From assembly GCA_038215275.1 (NCBI GenBank), contig JBBQRA010000071.1, positions 1 to 24,757 of the forward strand: a stretch of DNA of 24,757 bases, in the 5' to 3' direction. The DNA is from Ga0077553 sp038215275 (GTDB taxonomy: Bacteria > Acidobacteriota > Terriglobia > Bryobacterales > Bryobacteraceae). This document shows positions 15,434 to 21,595 of the stretch, piece after piece. Position 1 is the stretch's first letter; each line of letters opens with the position of its first letter. Below the pieces are notes generated by a model. It did not search any database. It was not told the origin of the DNA and saw only the letters and a program-made list of their open reading frames with translations. Position numbers and translations under genes: made by a program.

Positions 15434-15997
15434 ATGGCAACCATAGAAACTGTGAAGGACTTATTGGAGACCGAAATCAAGGATCTGTATTCTGCAGAAA
15501 AACAGCTCCTGAAAGCGCTCCCGAAAATGGCCGCGGGTGCCCGTGATCCCGAGCTCAAAGAGGTATTGAAGGATCACCTGAGTGAGACTGAGCAGCAAGT
15601 AGCGCGGCTAGAGAAGGTAGCTTCCATTGTGGGAACCACGCTCACGGGCAAGGTATGCAAAGGAATGGAAGGGATAATCGCGGAGGGCAGCGAAGTGCTC
15701 TCCGAGCAAGGCGAGCCCGATCTCCTCGATTTGGGCATCATTGGAGCAGCGAGCCGCGTCGAGCACTACGAGATGGCCGGCTACATGACCGCCATCGCGT
15801 TTGCTGAAGAGCTTGAATTGGAAGAAGCGGTAGCTCTATTGAACGAGACCCTCTCTGAGGAAAACGCCGCAGAAGACTCGCTGCGTGATCTCTCGGTCCG
15901 ACTCCTCTCCGACCTCGCCGGTGATACCGAAGACGACGTAGTGCCCACCAAGAGAAACACGAAGCACATGGGAAATCGGACGGAAAGCCGCCGCTGA
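15434..15997 (+). CDS. DUF892 (YciE/YciF-like) ferritin-like protein
   Basis: The 187-residue protein starts ATIETVKDLLETEIKDLYSAEKQLLKALPKM, the typical first helix of DUF892. Later helices carry HLSETEQQVARLEKV and ASRVEHYEMAGY, which supply the Glu and His residues (E52, E110, H111, E113) expected of a di-metal four-helix bundle. YciE/YciF-type proteins are induced by stress and have ferritin-like folds; no reaction is established. The polar tail after about 170 is an extension. ATG at 15434 is used because it fits the family start and the predicted transcription start. A weak GAGGAA lies 13 nt upstream. It is the first of a plus-strand run of stress genes. Confidence 0.9.
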   Translation: MATIETVKDLLETEIKDLYSAEKQLLKALPKMAAGARDPELKEVLKDHLSETEQQVARLEKVASIVGTTLTGKVCKGMEGIIAEGSEVLSEQGEPDLLDLGIIGAASRVEHYEMAGYMTAIAFAEELELEEAVALLNETLSEENAAEDSLRDLSVRLLSDLAGDTEDDVVPTKRNTKHMGNRTESRR

Positions 15998-16035
15998 GAA
16001 CCAAGAGAAAACTCAGGCACCGGGAGAGTCCCTCA

Positions 16036-16063
16036 CGCCCGTCCCGACGGCGGAGGGCGGGCG
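16036..16063 (+). terminator. GC-rich hairpin after the DUF892 gene
   Basis: CGCCCGTCC (16036-16044) pairs with GGGCGGGCG (16055-16063) over 9 positions with one G-U pair and a 10-nt loop. It sits 39 bp after the DUF892 stop codon and just before the sigma54-type element of the BON gene. No U-run follows, so it may be a partial terminator only. Confidence 0.35.
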
Positions 16064-16068
16064 GGGAA

Positions 16069-16085
16069 TTGGCGGTGCGATTGCA
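16069..16085 (+). promoter_or_regulatory. Sigma54-type promoter for the BON-type and glycine-zipper genes
   Basis: TTGGCGGTGCGATTGCA matches the -24 (TTGGC) and -12 (TTGCA) blocks with GG-N10-GC spacing. Predicted start near 16096 gives a 35-nt leader that includes the GGAGGGAAAC ribosome site before ATG 16131. Confidence 0.7.
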
Positions 16086-16121
16086 GAGATCAAGGATCAG
16101 GGCGGCGAGCCGGCCCGAGAG

Positions 16122-16265
16122 GAGGGAAACATGAAACAACTATTCCTAGGAACAGCCCTGTTAGCCGGGGCCATGGCGTTCGTGACGGGGAAAGAGGGAA
16201 ACATGAAGCATCTATTCCTGGGAACAGCACTGTTGTCCGGGGCCATGGCGTTCGCGCAAGCCCCG
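16122..16265 (+). repeat. 72-bp tandem duplication of ribosome site, start codon and signal peptide
   Basis: Two copies, 16122-16193 and 16194-16265, both begin GAGGGAAAC-ATG and encode MKQLFLGTALLAGAMAF and MKHLFLGTALLSGAMAF. The unit is 24 codons, so the reading frame is kept. Within the conserved part four of six base changes are synonymous. Only the second copy ends in a normal cleavage site (FAQA). Confidence 0.9.
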
Positions 16266-16535
16266 GACAATTCGAGGGTAAATAGACGGAACGCCGGGGA
16301 GCACGCCATCAGCTCGGAAAGGCAGTCGAACTCCAAGACTAATCTAGAGCTCGTGCGCAAGATCCGGATCGAAATTGCCGGCAGGGAGACGTTTTCGACC
16401 TTCGACAGGAACGTGAAGATTGTAACCGGCGATGGCGTGGCCCACCTCCGGGACCCGGTGAAGACCGCAACCAGCGCGTTGAGCCAGTTGGAAGTATCGC
16501 CCGAGAAAAAGGCGACTGCCGCTCCCGGACTTTGA
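16131..16535 (+). CDS. Small secreted BON-domain-like protein with duplicated signal peptide
   Basis: From the first ATG the product has 134 residues; from the second, in-frame ATG (16203), 110. Each ATG has its own GAGGGAAAC ribosome site. A signal peptide ending ...AMAFAQA precedes the mature part. Its core, LVRKIRIEIAGRETFSTFDR then NVKIVTGDGVAHLRDPVK, fits the first half of a BON domain, and SQLEVSPEKK fits its last strand. The usual middle helix of about 20 residues between them is missing, so the domain is shortened. BON proteins such as OsmY act in the periplasm under osmotic or envelope stress. The next stress gene follows 18 nt later, so the two are co-transcribed. Which ATG is used is unknown; the second gives the more normal protein. 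Confidence 0.75.
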   Translation: MKQLFLGTALLAGAMAFVTGKEGNMKHLFLGTALLSGAMAFAQAPDNSRVNRRNAGEHAISSERQSNSKTNLELVRKIRIEIAGRETFSTFDRNVKIVTGDGVAHLRDPVKTATSALSQLEVSPEKKATAAPGL

Positions 16536-16553
16536 AGTTAAGGGGATTTCACC

Positions 16554-17153
16554 ATGAATAAAAACATTTCCGTTTATGGTATTTACAAGAATCGAGCCCA
16601 AATAGAAGAGGCCATCGGCTACTTTCGCGCTCAAGGATTCCGTGCCGAGGACATCTCGATGCTGTTACCGGAGACGACTGGCAGCAAGGATATTGGGATC
16701 GAGGCCTCGACGAAGGCTCCAGAAGGGGCCGTGGCCGGCGGAACGGCGGGGATCCTGGCGGGTGGAGTTCTGGGTTGGCTGGTCGGGATTGGTTCATTGG
16801 CCATCCCTGGTGTGGGTCCGTTTATCGCCGCGGGTCCCATCATGGCCGCCTTGGCCGGTGCGGGCGCTGGTGCCGCCTTGGGCGGCGTCGCGGGAGGCTT
16901 GGTGGGGGCGGGAATTCCGGAGTACGAGGCACAGCGGTATGCAGGGCGCATCAACAACGGCGGGATCCTCGTTTCCATTCATTGCGACGATAGCGATTGG
17001 TCCGATCGGGCCAAGAAACTCTTCGCGGAAACCGGTGCTGAAGACGTTTCGTCGTCGGGAGAGGCTAAGGCCGACTTCGCCGCCTCGGACAAACCGCTCC
17101 CACGCCCGGTAGGCGATCAGGATTCCTCGCGTTCGACCTCGCGGTCTTCCTGA
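16554..17153 (+). CDS. Glycine-zipper stress protein, general-stress-protein-17M/YflT-like
   Basis: The 199-residue protein begins NISVYGIYKNRAQIEEAIGYFRAQGF, resembling the N-terminal fold of YflT-type heat- and stress-induced proteins. A long Gly/Ala-rich hydrophobic segment (about 57-120) follows, with repeats such as GAGAGAALGGVAGGLVGAGI typical of a glycine-zipper membrane insertion. The domain resumes with YEAQRYAGRINNGGILVSIH (124-143) and ends in a polar Ser/Arg-rich tail. The function of this class is unknown; it recurs near CsbD, DUF892 and BON genes. ATG at 16554 has AAGGGGAT 9 nt upstream. It is probably driven by the promoter before the BON gene. Confidence 0.82.
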   Translation: MNKNISVYGIYKNRAQIEEAIGYFRAQGFRAEDISMLLPETTGSKDIGIEASTKAPEGAVAGGTAGILAGGVLGWLVGIGSLAIPGVGPFIAAGPIMAALAGAGAGAALGGVAGGLVGAGIPEYEAQRYAGRINNGGILVSIHCDDSDWSDRAKKLFAETGAEDVSSSGEAKADFAASDKPLPRPVGDQDSSRSTSRSS

Positions 17154-17184
17154 CTCGTTATGCCCCCGCTTTTGCCTTAACTTT

Positions 17185-18606
17185 ATGTCGACTCGCACCG
17201 GGCCCAGTTCACGCAGCATTTTTATCTGGCTCGCGGTCGTACCCCTGGTCCTGACCATACTGACTTTGGGGATTGTGATGCAAGGGAACTCCCGGCAGGC
17301 GGGGGTGACCCACACCTTCGAAGTCCTCGGGGAAATTCACCAGCTCCAGAGGTCGATCTTCGCTGTGCAGGTTGCGGCTAGAACCTTTCTCTATACCCGG
17401 CAGACGCCGCGGTTGAAGGAATATGCCGCCGCCCGTGAGCGGGTGAATGAGGACATCACAATCGTGAGCTCTCTGGTCGCTGAGAATCCGGCGCAGCTTG
17501 CCTCGCTAAGAGATTTGAACACGGCGCTCGATCGCCGGCACTTGGTTTACGAGCGCAGTTTCGAACGGCGGCTGCTGCCGGTATCTTCTGCCGGGCCGGA
17601 TACCGCTTGGCCCGACCGGGAGAGTGCGGAAGAGTTGAGCGCAATTCTCGCTACGATGCGGGCTCGAGAGGCAAATCGGTTGGAGGGGCGCTCCAACGAG
17701 GCACGCCAGAATCAGGAGCTCCTCTTTTTCTTGTACGGCATGGGGCTGGTCGTGAACGGGTGCTTTGCCTATATGGGCTATCAACTGGCTCGTAAATACG
17801 GGTCGGAGCGAGACGAAACGGAGCGAGGTATCCGTCGCCTAAACGCGGAGTTGGAAACGCGGGTGGGCGAACGGACCGTTGAATTAGAGCGAAACATGGT
17901 TCTCCTTCAGCGCTCCAACTCGGAGTTGGAGCGGTTCGCCTACATCGCCTCGCACGATCTGCAGGAGCCCGTACGCCAGATCGGAAGTTTTGTGTCCTTG
18001 ATCGCGACACGTTACGCTCCTCTGTTCGATAACGATGGACGCCGATATGTCGAATTTGCTGTCGGTGGGGCCAAGCGAATTCAAGAGTTGATAAACGCCC
18101 TGCTGGTTTACTCGAGCCTGGGGAGCTCGCCCCTGCAAATGGGCGAATGTTCGCTGGCGGAACTGTGGATTCAGTGCGTCCGCCGGGCCAAAGTGGAGCG
18201 GAATTTGGCAGGAACCTACCAAAACCTGCCGACGGTGGTCGGCGACCGGCGCCGTCTCGAGATGATGTTTGATGCTCTGATTGCGAATGCGATCAAGTTC
18301 CGCCAAGTGGACCGGCCGCTCGAGTTGTCGGTGAGTGCGGTGGCCGGTCCCGATGACGGGTGGAAGGTGACGGTGGCTGACAACGGGATGGGCTTTGACC
18401 CGCAATATATCTCCCAGGCGCTGTCTGTCTTCGGCCGGCTCAACAGCTTGAGCCGTTATCCCGGAGCCGGCATGGGCCTGGCGATTGTGAGGCGGATCGT
18501 CGAAGACCACGGTGGAATTGTAACTATTGACACCGCAGTGGGACGGGGAACCGCCGTCTCTTTTACAATACAGGGGAGGCCGCCGGAAATCGGTGGTCAA
18601 AACTAG
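17185..18606 (+). CDS. Membrane sensor histidine kinase, CHASE3-HisKA-HATPase_c
   Basis: The 473-residue kinase has membrane helices at about 12-32 and 178-201 enclosing an extracytoplasmic CHASE3-like region (about 40-175, including RSIFAVQVAARTFLYTRQ). A coiled linker leads to the phospho-acceptor helix ELERFAYIASHDLQEPVRQI with His257, followed by the ATPase domain: N-box ALIANAIKF (364-372), DNGMGF (399-404) and GAGMGLAIV (427-435). The SHDLQEP form of the His box is shared with cyanobacterial phytochromes, but no chromophore domain exists here. The response-regulator gene 5 nt downstream is of the Rcp1 type that partners such kinases, so they form a cognate pair. The signal is unknown. 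It begins 31 nt after the glycine-zipper gene with no strong promoter in between. Confidence 0.92.
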   Translation: MSTRTGPSSRSIFIWLAVVPLVLTILTLGIVMQGNSRQAGVTHTFEVLGEIHQLQRSIFAVQVAARTFLYTRQTPRLKEYAAARERVNEDITIVSSLVAENPAQLASLRDLNTALDRRHLVYERSFERRLLPVSSAGPDTAWPDRESAEELSAILATMRAREANRLEGRSNEARQNQELLFFLYGMGLVVNGCFAYMGYQLARKYGSERDETERGIRRLNAELETRVGERTVELERNMVLLQRSNSELERFAYIASHDLQEPVRQIGSFVSLIATRYAPLFDNDGRRYVEFAVGGAKRIQELINALLVYSSLGSSPLQMGECSLAELWIQCVRRAKVERNLAGTYQNLPTVVGDRRRLEMMFDALIANAIKFRQVDRPLELSVSAVAGPDDGWKVTVADNGMGFDPQYISQALSVFGRLNSLSRYPGAGMGLAIVRRIVEDHGGIVTIDTAVGRGTAVSFTIQGRPPEIGGQN

Positions 18607-18611
18607 CTTAT

Positions 18612-19046
18612 ATGTTGGAACCTTTGCAAATCTTGCTCGTCGACGACAGTCCCGGGGATGTCGCCCTGGTAGAAGAAGCTTTTATGCAATGGCGGATCGG
18701 CAACGAGTTGAAAGTTGTTGAAGATGGAGAGGAGGCGCTTCAATTCCTCCGGAAAGAGGGGCGATTCAAGGACGAGCACCGTCCGGACTTGGTGCTTCTC
18801 GATTTGAATCTTCCCAAGAAAAGCGGCCGCGAGGTGTTGGCCGCGGTGAAGGCTGACGAAAGTCTTCGGTCCATCCCGGTCATCGTTCTGACCACCTCGA
18901 ACGCCGAGCAAGACGTGTTGAAGGCGTATGAATTGCACGCCAATTGCTATCTGACCAAGCCGATTGACATGGAAGAATTCATTCAGAAGATCCGTGCGAT
19001 CGAAGAGTTCTGGCTTATGTTGGCCCGATTGCCGTTTCGCCCGTAG
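18612..19046 (+). CDS. Single-domain response regulator, Rcp1-like
   Basis: The 144-residue receiver has the acidic pocket Asp11/Asp12, phospho-acceptor Asp64 (VLLDLNLPKKSG), Thr94/Thr95 and Lys116 (YLTKPID). There is no output domain. The longer beta4-alpha4 region and the DLNLPKKSG motif mark it as Rcp1-like, the class that works with phytochrome-style kinases in phosphorelays or protein-protein signalling. It follows the CHASE3 kinase gene after 5 nt and is surely co-transcribed. It converges with the next kinase gene, 8 bp between the stop codons. Its downstream partner cannot be read from the sequence. Confidence 0.92.
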   Translation: MLEPLQILLVDDSPGDVALVEEAFMQWRIGNELKVVEDGEEALQFLRKEGRFKDEHRPDLVLLDLNLPKKSGREVLAAVKADESLRSIPVIVLTTSNAEQDVLKAYELHANCYLTKPIDMEEFIQKIRAIEEFWLMLARLPFRP

Positions 19047-19054
19047 GACGCTGC

Positions 19055-19732
19055 TCAGGCAAACAGGGGCCAGTTGACTTGTACGGTTGTATCGGCTTCG
19101 ACAGGCAAGATCTCGATGGCGCCATCGCAAACAGCGGCGATGCGCCGGGCCGTAGCCAGACCTAACCCTAATCCCGGGTGGGTGTCGCCTGCGTGCAGGC
19201 GCCAATACGGTTGAAAGATCTCTTCCGCAAACTCGCTCGGAATCCCTGGACCATTGTCGGCCACCAGCACGGTGAGCCGTCCGGCAGCGGCCGTCAGTTC
19301 GATCCGAATCCGTAGACGCTCCGCGGTGGCGAACCGGATGGCGTTCTTTACCAGTTCGCGGAGAATCCACTGCAGACCGGCGGGCACCTTGCCAGCCGGT
19401 GGTTCGCCCACATGCAGTTCGCCGCCTTTTCCTTCGATGAGCGGTCGTTGTTCCAGCTGCAGGCCCTGGAGAACAGTGGATAGGGCGATTGGACGTACGA
19501 GCGACTGAGGCGCTTCGGCGAGGGTGCCGAAGTAGACGGAACTTGTGAGGAGATTGTCGAGGTCCTTGGCGCTTCCGACGATTGTGCGAATTGCATTCTG
19601 AAGCTCAGCAGCGCTATGTTCACCGCGGTGCAGCCGTTGCGCCGCGACCATGACGGTACGCAGATGAGAGCGGGCGTCGTGCACAAGGCGAGCCAAGGCG
19701 GTGCTAGAGAGCCCGGAGGCGGGATCATTCAC
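19055..19732 (-). CDS. Soluble histidine kinase, partner of the adjacent NtrC-type regulator
   Basis: The 225-residue protein has no membrane helix or sensor domain. A short dimerisation helix contains LARLVHDARSHLRTV, with His18 as phospho-acceptor. The ATPase domain follows: LRELVKNAIRF (Asn130), VADNGPGIP (157-165) and GLGLGLATARRI (187-198). The start codon is GTG at 19732-19730, with AGAGGA 8 nt ahead. It overlaps the end of the NtrC-type gene by 8 nt, so the two are translationally coupled and form a two-component pair. Being cytoplasmic and sensor-less, it must read its signal through another protein or through its short N terminus. It is small for a kinase, but all ATP-site motifs are present. 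Confidence 0.88.
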   Translation of the reverse strand: MNDPASGLSSTALARLVHDARSHLRTVMVAAQRLHRGEHSAAELQNAIRTIVGSAKDLDNLLTSSVYFGTLAEAPQSLVRPIALSTVLQGLQLEQRPLIEGKGGELHVGEPPAGKVPAGLQWILRELVKNAIRFATAERLRIRIELTAAAGRLTVLVADNGPGIPSEFAEEIFQPYWRLHAGDTHPGLGLGLATARRIAAVCDGAIEILPVEADTTVQVNWPLFA

Positions 19733-21167
19733 TTGGCAGTTCCTCTACGTCTCGATTGTGTTCCTCGCGGTACTGGCGCAATTTTACGTGGAGCGTCTTA
19801 GCGCTAATCCCGAGAATGGTGGCCGCTTGGGTTTTGGTGTTGTTGGTGACCTGCAAGGTGGCCGCGATGAGTTGGCGTTCGGCCTCCTCGATGGTGGAGC
19901 CGACCGGGATGCGAATTGAGTTGGGGAGGGACTCTGGCGTCGGGGAGGCCGCGAGCTGCGGTTGAGGGGGTGGGATGTCCAGTGCAGCCATCGGCAGCGA
20001 AGGAGGGAGGACTGCCAGATGGGCCATGCCGAGCCAGCCTACACCCGCTAGAATGACCGCTCTTTCAACGATGTTGCGCAACTCTCGGACGTTACCTTTC
20101 CATTCCCGCTGGTCGAGGTGACTCAAAAACTCTGGTGAAGCTCCGGTGACCCGGGCGCCGTGCTTCCTATTGAGCAGGTAGATGAGCGATTCGACGATGG
20201 GGGGAATATCTTCCTTGCGTTCGCGCAGCGGCGGCAGGGACAACGTAAAGACATTGAGACGGTAGAACAGATCTTCGCGCAGCTTGCCCTCGGCGATCGC
20301 CTCGATGGGATTCCGATTCGTGGCGGCGAGAATTCGTACATCTGCGACGAACTCCTGCTTTCCGCCGAGCCGGCGGAACTTCAGATCTTCGAGCACCCGG
20401 AGGAGTTTCGCTTGCATGCCGACGGGCATTTCACCAATTTCGTCCAGAAAGAGCGTGCCCCCCTGCGCTGATTCCAGCGCCCCGGCCCGGCGTTCCAACG
20501 CGCCGGTAAACGAGCCCCTTTCGTGGCCAAAGATCTCGCTTTCAATGAGGCCTTCGGGCATCGCGGCGCAATTTAGCGCCAGAAAGGGGCCGTCGCTCCG
20601 CTTGCTGTTGGCGTGAAGCGCACGAGCGACCAACTCTTTTCCAGTGCCACTTTCCCCGGTAATCAGCACGGCGGCGCTGGTGGGCGCCACTTGGCGGATC
20701 ATGCTGAATAGCTCCTGCATCGGCCGGGATTCGCCGACCATGTCGCTCAGGACGCCGCGGTAGCTCAGTTCCCGCTTCAGTTCGCGATTCTCGCGGGCGA
20801 GGTTGCTTTGCAGGCCCGCCCGTTTGACGAGCATTCGCAGAGTGTCAGGGTCGATGGGCTTTTCTATGAACCAGTAACCGCCGAGGTCGTGAATGGTGGC
20901 GATCGCCATCTCCACGCTTCCGAAGGCGGTCAACAGAATTGCCGGTGGCAAGCGGTCTTCTGCTCTCAGCCGGCGCAGGAGGGCAAAGCCGTCCAGGCGT
21001 GGCATCATCAAGTCACTCAAAAGAACGTCGGCCGCAAATCCGCCATCCAAGCAACGGATCGCCTCTTCCCCATTTTCCGCCACCCGGACCTGATGCCCAT
21101 CGCTCTCCATTAACCCGGAGAGGTATTGCCGGTACTGTAACTCATCGTCCACTACAAGGATTTTCAT
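19725..21167 (-). CDS. NtrC-family sigma54-dependent response regulator
   Basis: The 480-residue activator has a receiver (1-120, phospho-acceptor Asp52), a AAA+ domain with Walker A GESGTGKE (171-178) and Walker B GTLFLDEIGE (237-246), and a Fis-type helix-turn-helix at the C terminus (TKTQAATILGISAKTLHVKL, about 445-464). The sigma54-contacting loop reads GSFTGA (218-223) in place of the standard GAFTGA. ATG at 21167 is chosen because it opens the receiver directly (MKILVVDDE) and has AAGGG upstream. The soluble kinase gene follows with an 8-nt overlap. Several sigma54-type promoters lie before neighbouring stress genes, the nearest before the DUF1328 gene, making this the obvious candidate activator. 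Confidence 0.93.
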   Translation of the reverse strand: MKILVVDDELQYRQYLSGLMESDGHQVRVAENGEEAIRCLDGGFAADVLLSDLMMPRLDGFALLRRLRAEDRLPPAILLTAFGSVEMAIATIHDLGGYWFIEKPIDPDTLRMLVKRAGLQSNLARENRELKRELSYRGVLSDMVGESRPMQELFSMIRQVAPTSAAVLITGESGTGKELVARALHANSKRSDGPFLALNCAAMPEGLIESEIFGHERGSFTGALERRAGALESAQGGTLFLDEIGEMPVGMQAKLLRVLEDLKFRRLGGKQEFVADVRILAATNRNPIEAIAEGKLREDLFYRLNVFTLSLPPLRERKEDIPPIVESLIYLLNRKHGARVTGASPEFLSHLDQREWKGNVRELRNIVERAVILAGVGWLGMAHLAVLPPSLPMAALDIPPPQPQLAASPTPESLPNSIRIPVGSTIEEAERQLIAATLQVTNNTKTQAATILGISAKTLHVKLRQYREEHNRDVEELPSE

Positions 21168-21249
21168 GCGGGTGACCCTTACGATTTGTATCAGAAGATG
21201 ATGTGAAGATACAGCACTAGGTAAAAATGTTCCACGCGCCCGGTCGAGA

Positions 21250-21286
21250 AAAACGGCCGGCAAGGGCGAACCCGGCCGGCCGTTTT
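21250..21286 (-). terminator. Strong intrinsic terminator after the DUF1328 gene
   Basis: AAAACGGCCGGC (21250-21261) and GCCGGCCGTTTT (21275-21286) form a perfect 12-bp stem, and the loop itself can fold as GGG-CGAA-CCC. On the minus strand the stem ends in TTTTT. It lies 24 bp after the DUF1328 stop codon and 83 bp before the NtrC gene, so it separates the two transcription units. It may also work in the other direction. Confidence 0.85.
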
Positions 21287-21309
21287 GTATATTCTAATGG
21301 AAGAAGGGT

Positions 21310-21474
21310 TTAGCTAGGCCTACGACGGCCCATCACGAGACTCACGAGGAAGAACGCCAGGAACACGAAGAACAAAATTTTCGCCAGTCCGGCGAAGGTG
21401 CTCGCGATGACACCGAAGCCAAAGGCGGCCGCGATCAGCGCAACAAACAGGAACACTATTGTGTAGTAAAGCAT
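21310..21474 (-). CDS. DUF1328 family small membrane protein
   Basis: A 54-residue protein translates from ATG 21474-21472. It starts MLYYTIVFLFVALIAAAFGF and ends LFFVFLAFFLVSLVMGRRRPS. Two membrane helices (about 4-24 and 30-49), the N-terminal MLYY and the C-terminal GRRR are hallmarks of DUF1328 (YtjA-like) inner-membrane proteins, which are common beside CsbD and other stress genes. The function is unknown. The ribosome site AAAGGAG is 7 nt before ATG. A sigma54-type element at 21501-21517 predicts transcription from about 21490, and a strong terminator follows, so it is a single-gene unit. Confidence 0.92.
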   Translation of the reverse strand: MLYYTIVFLFVALIAAAFGFGVIASTFAGLAKILFFVFLAFFLVSLVMGRRRPS

Positions 21475-21500
21475 GCTCGATCTCCTTTCACCAATTTCCG

Positions 21501-21517
21501 GGCAATTTAGTGGCCAA
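21501..21517 (-). promoter_or_regulatory. Sigma54-type promoter for the DUF1328 gene
   Basis: Read from 21517 to 21501 the sequence is TTGGCCACTAAATTGCC: TTGGC at -24, TTGC at -12 and GG-N10-GC spacing. Predicted start is 21490, which leaves a 16-nt leader just long enough to hold the AAAGGAG ribosome site. The fit with the gene start is close. Confidence 0.68.
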
Positions 21518-21526
21518 CACGCCCGT

Positions 21527-21542
21527 TAAAACGTTTTATAAT
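21527..21542 (+). promoter_or_regulatory. TATAAT -10 element and overlapping palindrome, before the ethylene-receptor-like kinase
   Basis: TATAAT at 21537-21542 is a perfect -10 hexamer, predicting a start near 21549 and a leader of about 47 nt. No good -35 hexamer is found at 17 bp. A perfect 12-bp palindrome, TAAAACGTTTTA (21527-21538), overlaps its left edge and also sits 10 bp upstream of the divergent DUF1328 sigma54-type element, so a bound protein could affect both genes. Confidence 0.5.
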
Positions 21543-21595
21543 GTGGCACAATTGCGAAGGCGAGTTCAAAACAGGCGCGAGCCACGGGAGGCGAA

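Noticed and set aside
15201..15440. N-terminal extension of CsbD to 148 residues from an upstream in-frame start
   Set aside because: CsbD proteins are about 60-70 residues, the extension covers the promoter region, and GTG at 15200 has a strong GAGGAG site.
17185..18606. Phytochrome-like photoreceptor, suggested by the SHDLQEP histidine box and the Rcp1-like partner
   Set aside because: No GAF or PHY domain and no chromophore Cys are present; the input region is a CHASE3-like extracytoplasmic domain between two membrane helices.
21543..21556. TGGCACAATTGC before the ethylene-receptor-like kinase, resembling a sigma54 -24/-12 element
   Set aside because: The spacing is GG-N7-GC and not GG-N10-GC, which sigma54 does not tolerate. 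The perfect TATAAT just upstream is the better promoter candidate.
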